From Candidatus Firestoneibacteriota bacterium (lineage in GTDB: Bacteria > Oederibacteriota > JAAXVQ01), in NCBI GenBank assembly GCA_013335425.1, contig JAAXVQ010000004.1, forward strand, positions 6,441 through 18,783: DNA of 12,343 nucleotides. The letters are read 5' to 3'. Shown piece by piece: positions 7,627 to 12,343 of this stretch; position 1 is the stretch's first letter, and each line of letters starts with the position of its first letter. Both the position numbers and the translations under genes were made by a program. Below the pieces are notes generated by a model. The model saw only the letters and a list, made by a program, of their open reading frames with translations. It did no database searches and was not told the origin of the DNA.

Positions 7627-7673
7627 ATTATAAAAGATTGCGTATCCTCTGTCAATCTTTTTTATTTAATTTT
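7627..7673 (-). promoter_or_regulatory. Strong sigma70-type promoter with UP-like element
   Basis: On the minus strand TTGACA (7655-7650) and TATAAT (7632-7627) are both perfect consensus hexamers with the optimal 17-bp spacer. The 18 nt upstream (7656-7673) are almost pure A/T, like the UP element of rRNA promoters. Start of transcription is expected near 7620-7623, where the sequence after the -10 box is CTCGAC, moderately GC-rich. This is the only convincing promoter I see in the window and should drive the leader RNA and rpsL onward. Confidence 0.9.
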
Positions 7674-7678
7674 GTGAA

Positions 7679-7698
7679 GAACGGTTTAAAAACCGTTC
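7679..7698. repeat. Perfect stem-loop downstream of rpoC
   Basis: GAACGGTTT and AAACCGTTC are exact inverse arms around a 2-nt loop, starting about 20 nt after the rpoC stop codon. On the minus strand it is followed by UUCACAAAAUUAAAUAAAAA, which has no U-run, so it is at best a weak terminator or a processing and stability element. The preceding GGG on the minus strand gives a GGGGAAC start, similar in style to the other intergenic palindromes here. Confidence 0.6.
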
Positions 7699-7719
7699 CC
7701 CGCCAAACGGACTTTCCGG

Positions 7720-12343
<4,624 letters not shown>

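Noticed and set aside
7375..7677. Plus-strand frame of 100 codons opposite the rpsL leader
   Set aside because: It starts at GTG with no Shine-Dalgarno, spans the minus-strand terminator and promoter, and shows no family likeness; the non-coding reading explains the region better.

Overview
The window holds the conserved core of a bacterial chromosome in which every gene I can support lies on the minus strand. Read in the direction of transcription (high to low coordinates) the order is rpoB (3' part) - rpoC - structured leader - rpsL - rpsG - fusA - tuf - rpsJ - rplC - rplD - rplW - rplB - rpsS (5' part). These are the RNA polymerase large subunits, the str operon and the beginning of the S10 operon, fused without the gap or separate S10 leader known from E. 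coli. Base composition is moderately GC-rich by eye. RpoC and EF-Tu sequence style, the DHPM variant in L2 and short intergenic palindromes suggest a Gram-negative lineage of the PVC group (Verrucomicrobiota, Kiritimatiellota or Omnitrophota relatives). This placement is inference and low to moderate in confidence.

Region 7720-12343 encodes the beta C-terminus and complete beta' subunit, overlapping by ATGA. Region 7288-7719 has no protein gene I can support but is the most interesting part. It contains a stem-loop after rpoC, an A/T-rich UP-like tract, a perfect consensus sigma70-type promoter (TTGACA, 17 bp, TATAAT), about 275 nt of sequence rich in complementary arms, and a strong intrinsic terminator that ends about 58 nt before the rpsL start codon. 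With no other promoter visible before rpsL, this looks like an attenuator-type leader for the str-S10 operon, or less likely an independent small RNA.

Region 3013-7287 is the str operon (S12, S7, EF-G, EF-Tu). EF-G starts at TTG. tuf differs from its neighbours in codon choice (Lys AAG and Thr ACG instead of Lys AAA and Thr ACC in fusA) and is bracketed by two palindromic elements that share the outer half-site TGTAGGG, each squeezed between a stop codon and the next ribosome binding site. Region 1-2967 is the S10 operon start (S10, L3, L4, L23, L2, S19), with tandem ATAGGACCTAT units between rpsJ and rplC and a 92-nt structured gap between rplW and rplB.

The genes together supply transcription (beta, beta'), the 30S proteins S12, S7, S10 and S19, the 50S proteins L2, L3, L4 and L23, and the two elongation GTPases. 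The protein content is ordinary; anything new lies in the non-coding layer: the rpsL leader and the palindromes in the gaps.
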